From NCBI GenBank assembly GCA_020426845.1, contig JAGQPF010000025.1:1-39829 (forward strand): a stretch of 39,829 nucleotides of DNA, given 5' to 3'. A program made the position numbers and the translations under genes. Below the pieces are notes generated by a model. It worked only from the letters and a program-made list of their open reading frames with translations, was not told the DNA's origin and did no database searches. The DNA comes from Planctomycetales bacterium. GTDB taxonomy: Bacteria; Planctomycetota; Planctomycetia; Pirellulales; Pirellulaceae. This document shows, in pieces, positions 36,701 to 39,829 of this stretch. Each line of letters opens with the position of its first letter. The stretch's first letter is position 1.

Positions 36701-37129
36701 CCGTTCGGCGTGTCGCCAATGGTGGTCGCGCTGGCCGGACACCAACAGCTGGTCGGCAGAGGGCCACCCTTGGAGATCGCAGCCCTCGCTGTGGAAGGTG
36801 ACCTGCTGCGGCGAGAGCTCGGCGAGCGTCATCGTGTAGGCGTGGTTGGCCCCATGCCGGTCGCTGATGAAGGCCAGCTGTTTTCCGTCGGGCGAAAAGT
36901 GCGGATCAAATTCGCGCGTCTCGTCGAACGTGACCCGTTGGGCACGCCCTCCGCCAATCGGCGCGAGCCAGATGTCGCCGCCGTAGTCGAAGGCAATTTG
37001 CCGACCATTGGGGGAAACGGCGGGGTTGCCGGCCAAGCGTATTTCGTCGGCGTTGGCAAAGCCACCGAGCAACACCACCACGGACGCAAACAAATTCGGC
37101 CACGACGCTAGGTGCTGGCGGATGCTCAC
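33782..37129 (-). CDS. Tricorn-like protease (S41 family, beta-propeller plus PDZ)
   Basis: About 1115 residues, close to archaeal tricorn (about 1070). A signal peptide (LFASVVVLLGGFANADE) is followed by two propeller regions with TolB/PD40-type repeats (PHFSPDGKQLAFISDR, RLSPDGKSLLYVRD, PRWSPDGRLLAFIGN). A core helical domain carries the candidate catalytic His in LNGSHLGFYP; a PDZ domain follows (LGVRFDLSYPGPGLRVRD). The S41 domain has LVIDVRENGGGSTTD and the nucleophile Ser in NQNSYSNAEIF. The residue after Ser is Asn where archaeal tricorn has Asp. It degrades peptides, here probably in the periplasm. Start: GTG at 37129 with AGGAG at 7 bp; the upstream in-frame extension to 37687 overlaps rpsL and is not protein-like. 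Confidence 0.88.
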   Translation of the reverse strand: MSIRQHLASWPNLFASVVVLLGGFANADEIRLAGNPAVSPNGRQIAFDYGGDIWLAPIGGGRAQRVTFDETREFDPHFSPDGKQLAFISDRHGANHAYTMTLAELSPQQVTFHSEGCDLQGWPSADQLLVSGQRDHHWRHAERFWHVALGKSSPEHPLFDAYGSDGSLSRDGRHLLFVREGERWWRQGYEGARAAQIWRFDVETGKFTKLVHGKFDSRWPIWRPDGRAFYYVTGDADGFDLYLQEVDRKTGDVAGEPVKLLDMGHGSITFPSISRSGRVMVFSHLGELYRVSLGNDALQPEKVQLLANGESPSAGRVRRTLNKATEVEFSHDGLEVAMIAGGDVWLMDTVLREPVQITDTPQDESNLIFDTSHRRLYMVREDEGQTDIWSVERADASRHWWQNRSFKFRRVTNDLAAESFLRLSPDGKSLLYVRDRGDLWIRGLDGGDPRQLISGFDRPDFDVSPDGKWLAYSQSDNDFNRDVWIAPMDGSTAPFNVSRHPDDDFGPRWSPDGRLLAFIGNRQHDSESDIHYVWLQAAEEDVTSRDRKLQSALAKMGPRGGKSPASSSAKRTLELEGLHQRIHGVSIPGVSESSLTWSPDSQRLAFSATVKGVRGIHAITIPTGLSPTVLTTSEGSISRWLKNGTLLMLSSGVPTTIGAKGEKASLPFQVMQQFERSERNRAAFDVCWRTMRDHWYDPNLGNRDWAEVRRIYGELAARAPDPYALRTAIELMLGELNGSHLGFYPVVSRTASPAWTDQTPHLGVRFDLSYPGPGLRVRDVILNGPCDVENGPRQGDLIREIDGVAIDRDVNLARRLNGVLERDIQLTIERPAAKPPAFDPKSQLPPWEGHEPGVAPVRNKLAIRPVSYSAARDALYEMWLEHNRATVEKLSHGKLGYLHIRAMNLSSFTEFERQLYYVGYAKDGLVIDVRENGGGSTTDLLLTALTQPRHAVTVPRGGGPGYPQSRMVYATWHKPILVMCNQNSYSNAEIFSHAIKGLKRGRLVGVPTAGGVVSTGMVQVMDVGSLRFPFRGWYVGETGQDMELNGAVPDVVIWPEPGELPQGVDRQLDKAVQLLMEDVEKWDRRPTPKLQRATERGRKPGQVQQPVDADRANAG

Positions 37130-37505
37130 GGACGATCTCCTCGGGAAAGTTCGACGATTCGTTGCGAAGGCAACGGTTGAGATTCCGGTGAATGAGGAAG
37201 CCCGGAATCTGCCGATAGGGGAAGCTATTAAGAATAATCGAGCCAACACGTGATGTCGCCACCGACGTTGCTCCCGGCGCCGACGGTCCGAGTCCACCGC
37301 CCTGCTGCGTTTGCACCGCCCTGCGACCTGGCACCGCCCCGCCTTTCGGTCGACCATGGACCTGGCCGCCCGCCGCCACCTGCCGAGGGTCTCGGCCGTT
37401 CGGCAATCTTTCTCACCTTGCCTTGACAGCATAGGCGAAACCGCTACCTTGGGGAGTTTCCACGTTCTCCAAGAACCTAAACAGCCCTGGCGCATCCATT
37501 CGACT
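37130..37505. other. Gap between the divergent protease and rpsL genes
   Basis: 376 bp without a gene. It contains three imperfect 18-19-bp units beginning CACCGCCC(T/C)GC at 37295, 37314 and 37332, and the candidate rpsL promoter further right. The leader just before rpsL (37451-37505) shows no clear Shine-Dalgarno. Confidence 0.5.
37423..37450 (+). promoter_or_regulatory. Candidate promoter of the str operon
   Basis: A perfect -35 box TTGACA (37423-37428), 16 bp, then TACCTT (37445-37450) as a weak -10. It lies about 55 bp upstream of rpsL. The -35 match is exact but the -10 is poor, so this is a suggestion. Confidence 0.4.
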
Positions 37506-37874
37506 ATGCCTACGATTAACCAGTTGGTCCGCAAGCGACGCCGCAAGAAGCGCAAGATGAGCAAGTCACCGGTGCTGGACCGGTGCCCGCAAAAGCAAGG
37601 TGTCTGCCTGCAGGTCCGCACGATGACCCCCAAGAAGCCGAATTCGGCCTTGCGGAAGATCACCCGTGTGCGACTTTCCAACAGCAAGGAAGTGACGGTC
37701 TACATCCCCGGCGAGGGGCACAATCTCCAGGAGCACTCGATTGTGCTCGTGCGAGGCGGCCGAGTTCGCGACCTGCCGGGTGTGCGATACCAGGTGGTCC
37801 GCGGCGCTCGCGACACGCTGGGCGTGGACGGCCGCAAGCAATCGCGCAGCCGCTACGGCGCCAAAAAGCCGTAG
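37506..37874 (+). CDS. rpsL: 30S ribosomal protein S12
   Basis: Decoding-centre protein of the small subunit, 122 residues. [73 protein letters not shown] and [14 protein letters not shown] are near-invariant. The lysine in [11 protein letters not shown] that is altered in streptomycin-resistant mutants is wild type, as is the RDLPGVRY loop. It is the first gene of the str operon, followed by rpsG and fusA. Confidence 0.98.
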   Translation: MPTINQLVRKRRRKKRKMSKSPVLDRCPQKQGVCLQVRTMTPKKPNSALRKITRVRLSNSKEVTVYIPGEGHNLQEHSIVLVRGGRVRDLPGVRYQVVRGARDTLGVDGRKQSRSRYGAKKP

Positions 37875-37882
37875 GGATCACT

Positions 37883-37923
37883 TGAGCCTCGATGGCGGGC
37901 GGCGTTCGCCGCGCCTTGGCTCA
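37883..37923 (+). promoter_or_regulatory. Hairpin in the rpsL-rpsG spacer
   Basis: Outer stem TGAGCC (37883-37888) / GGCTCA (37918-37923) and inner perfect stem CGGCG-TT-CGCCG (37900-37911), with further GGCG/CGCC pairing between. It is followed by a 12-bp palindrome TGCAAATTTGCA (37957-37968). In E. coli ribosomal protein S7 represses its own synthesis by binding the rpsL-rpsG spacer; a similar role here is inference. No T-tract follows, so it is unlikely to be a terminator. Confidence 0.45.
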
Positions 37924-38020
37924 GGGCACCCACTGTTTCGCAAAATACATCACCGCTGCAAATTTGCAAAAATTCGCACATATTCGCATCAACCGCTGAA
38001 TTCCCGGAGTTCACCGCCCC

Positions 38021-38491
38021 ATGGGCCGTATCACTGCAAGCCGAACGCAACTGAAGCCGGATCCCGTCCACGATTCGGTCCTGGCCTCGAAATTCATCAA
38101 TTGCCTGATGGTCGACGGCAAGAAGTCGGTGGCGCAGAACGTGTTTTATCGCGCCTTGAAACGCATCGCCGAGCGACTGCCGGAAAAGCAGCCGATCGAG
38201 GTCTTCACGCAGGCTGTCGAGAACGTCAAGCCGCACATCGAAGTGCGTTCCAAGCGCGTCGGCGGCGCCGCCTACCAGGTCCCCATGCAGGTTAAGTCGA
38301 GCCGCCAGCAGGCGCTCGCCTTCCGCTGGATCCTGCTGGCCGTCCGCGAGAAGAAGGGCCGCCCGATGCACGAGAAGCTGGCCGACGAATTGATCCAGGC
38401 CTACAACAAGGAAGGCACGGCCGTCAACCGTCGCGAAAACGTCCACCGCATGGCCGAAGCCAACAAGGCGTTCTCCCACTTCGCTTGGTAA
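38021..38491 (+). CDS. rpsG: 30S ribosomal protein S7
   Basis: Primary 16S rRNA-binding protein that nucleates assembly of the small-subunit head; 156 residues, the usual length. Motifs include [52 protein letters not shown] and [17 protein letters not shown]. It lies 146 bp after rpsL and 180 bp before fusA. GGAG lies 11 bp before the ATG. Confidence 0.98.
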   Translation: MGRITASRTQLKPDPVHDSVLASKFINCLMVDGKKSVAQNVFYRALKRIAERLPEKQPIEVFTQAVENVKPHIEVRSKRVGGAAYQVPMQVKSSRQQALAFRWILLAVREKKGRPMHEKLADELIQAYNKEGTAVNRRENVHRMAEANKAFSHFAW

Positions 38492-38512
38492 CACACACAA
38501 CCTGAACACCGA

Positions 38513-38542
38513 AACGCCGCTCTGCGCACGCCGAGCGGCGTT
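38513..38542 (+). terminator. Strong hairpin between rpsG and fusA
   Basis: Perfect 10-bp stem AACGCCGCTC (38513-38522) / GAGCGGCGTT (38533-38542) with a 10-nt loop, followed by only CTCT. It could be a partial terminator, an RNA-processing site or an attenuator that tunes EF-G relative to S12 and S7. The region after it repeats GCTCGCGGC-type motifs. Confidence 0.45.
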
Positions 38543-38671
38543 CTCTATGCGCTCGCGGCGTTCTCGATTCGCTCGCGGCCCTGGAGACCCCGCTCCCCAA
38601 TCACCCAATCAACATCCCATCGGGCCCTGCCCCCGCTACCCGCCGCCGAAGGAATCGCCGAGGCCAACCCC

Positions 38672-39829
38672 ATGAGCCGAAAACTTGAGGACATCCGCAA
38701 CATCGGCGTGATTGCGCACATCGACGCGGGCAAGACGACCGTCACCGAGCAGATGCTGTACTGCGCCGGCGCGACCCACAACCGGGGCGGCGTCGATGAG
38801 GGGACGACCACCACGGACGACGACCCGGAAGAGCAGGCCCGAGGGATCACGATCTACTCGGCGTGCGTGACGTTCCAGTGGAACGGAAAACACATCAACC
38901 TGATCGACACCCCCGGCCACGTCGACTTCACCGCCGAGGTCGAACGCTGCCTCCGCGTGCTCGACGGGGTCGCCGTCGTATTCAGCGCCCGCGAGGGCGT
39001 TGAAGCCCAAAGCGAAACGGTTTGGCGGCAAGCCAATCGCTACCAGGTGCCCCGCATCGCGTTCATCAACAAATTGGACCGCGAGGGCGCTCGCTTCGAG
39101 GAGGTGATTACCCAAATCCGCGAGCGACTCGCAGCCAATCCGTTGGCGATCCAAATCCCGCTCGGCCGCGGCCCGGCGCATATCGACAACCCGTTCCGCG
39201 GGGTGATCGACTTGATCGAAATGAAGCTGCTGACCTTCGATCGCGCTGATAAAGGCAAGACAATTCACGTCGAGGAAATCCCCGCCGATGCCCTTGAGGA
39301 AGCGGAAATCTGGCGCGCCGAGCTACTGGAGAACCTGTACGAGTTCGACGACGAAATGATGATGCTCGCCATGGATCAGCAGCCGATTCCGGCCGCGATG
39401 ATCCACCAGGCGCTGCGCGCCGGCACGCTGGCCATGAAAATCCAGCCCCTGCTTTGCGGCTCGGCACTGCACGGCATCGGTGTCCAACCGGTGCTGGACG
39501 CGGTCACCCGCTACCTGCCCAGCCCACTGGACCGCCCGCCGGTTGAGGGCGACGACTTGGCCGCGAAGAAACAGGACGAGCCCCCCAAGACGCAGCGCAA
39601 ACCCGATCCCAGCGAGCCGTTCGCCGGCCTCGCCTTCAAGGTCCAGCCGGCCAAGACGGGCGACCTAACCTGGGTGCGAGTCTACTCGGGCACCCTGAAA
39701 GCCAACTCCAGAGTGCTCAACCCGGGCAAGGACAAGAAGGAAAACGTCGCCCAACTCTGGCAGATCCATGTCACCAAACGCGATCGAGACGGGCAAATCG
39801 ACACCGTCTCCGCAGGTGACATCGTCGGA
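38672..39829 (+). CDS. fusA: Translation elongation factor G (5' part, runs off the window)
   Basis: GTPase that drives translocation. The first 386 residues are present. G1 is AHIDAGKTT, switch II IDTPGHVDFT, NKxD FINKLD and G5 LCGSAL; the G' domain region and the start of domain II (KTGDLTWVRVYSG) follow. Upstream of RGITI the usual 'MDWMxQExE' segment is TTTTDDDPEEQA, and residues after it are YSACV instead of TSAAT. A Lys/Pro-rich insert (KKQDEPPKTQRKPDP) precedes domain II. Such divergence fits the EF-G subfamilies described from spirochaetes and planctomycetes, but assignment needs a tree. GAGG lies 8 bp before the ATG. It is the third gene of the str operon; the open end continues beyond 39829. 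Confidence 0.93.
   Translation, partial: MSRKLEDIRNIGVIAHIDAGKTTVTEQMLYCAGATHNRGGVDEGTTTTDDDPEEQARGITIYSACVTFQWNGKHINLIDTPGHVDFTAEVERCLRVLDGVAVVFSAREGVEAQSETVWRQANRYQVPRIAFINKLDREGARFEEVITQIRERLAANPLAIQIPLGRGPAHIDNPFRGVIDLIEMKLLTFDRADKGKTIHVEEIPADALEEAEIWRAELLENLYEFDDEMMMLAMDQQPIPAAMIHQALRAGTLAMKIQPLLCGSALHGIGVQPVLDAVTRYLPSPLDRPPVEGDDLAAKKQDEPPKTQRKPDPSEPFAGLAFKVQPAKTGDLTWVRVYSGTLKANSRVLNPGKDKKENVAQLWQIHVTKRDRDGQIDTVSAGDIVG

Noticed and set aside
37130..37687. 186-residue upstream extension of the tricorn-like gene
   Set aside because: It overlaps rpsL on the opposite strand, and the GTG at 37129 has a ribosome-binding site directly before a signal peptide.

Overview
The window looks like chromosomal DNA of a GC-rich planctomycete, probably a Pirellulales-type lineage. 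This is inferred from gene content and dispersed repeats, not from rRNA. Pointers are a FlgI-like domain joined to HEAT-like repeats in a lipoprotein with no flagellar neighbours, a tricorn-like protease, a very large PQQ-propeller membrane protein, a DUF447-type protein, an RTX-like secreted protein, and intergenic repeats whose shadow translations read KRQRG. No rRNA, tRNA, CRISPR array, transposase or phage gene was seen.

Layout. 1-311: 89-bp tandem hairpin repeat. 312-8131 (-): FlgI/HEAT lipoprotein, smc, a secreted endonuclease/exonuclease/phosphatase-fold enzyme and sdaA. 8373-9615 (-): radical SAM protein and a small conserved-looking protein. 9762-11467 (-): ilvN and ilvC of branched-chain amino acid synthesis. 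11735-12361 (-): pentapeptide-repeat protein. 12695-14583 (+): scpA (partner of SMC) and an RNase Z-like metallo-hydrolase. 14592-18395 (-): threonine catabolism genes tdh and kbl, followed by a haloalkane-dehalogenase/OleB-like hydrolase and a HAD phosphatase in a tightly packed run. 18396-19227: repeat-rich gap.

19228-26246 (+): a five-gene exopolysaccharide operon in which every junction overlaps by 4-7 bp: STAS-domain protein, NPP-type phosphodiesterase, O-antigen ligase/polymerase, flippase, and a Wzz/BY-kinase fusion with a degenerate ATP-binding site. This is the most system-like part of the window: standard Wzx/Wzy/Wzz machinery is locked translationally to two unusual lead genes, and both would-be phosphorylation modules (STAS serine, Walker A lysine) are altered.

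26236-37129 (-): FKBP-type lipoprotein isomerase, RTX-like secreted protein, 94-residue unknown, 1325-residue PQQ-propeller protein, DUF447-like protein, PabA/TrpG amidotransferase and tricorn-like protease. 37506-39829 (+): str operon start, rpsL, rpsG and the 5' part of an EF-G gene that runs off the window; the two intercistronic gaps hold strong hairpins.

Several repeat families occupy the gaps: a palindromic element bounded by GTTGAAAAA-type ends (two good copies and one degenerate), a KRQRG repeat (two copies), and local tandem repeats of 89, 43 and 12 bp. Start codons were refined from Shine-Dalgarno spacing, overlaps and family N-termini. All functional calls rest on motif reading only.
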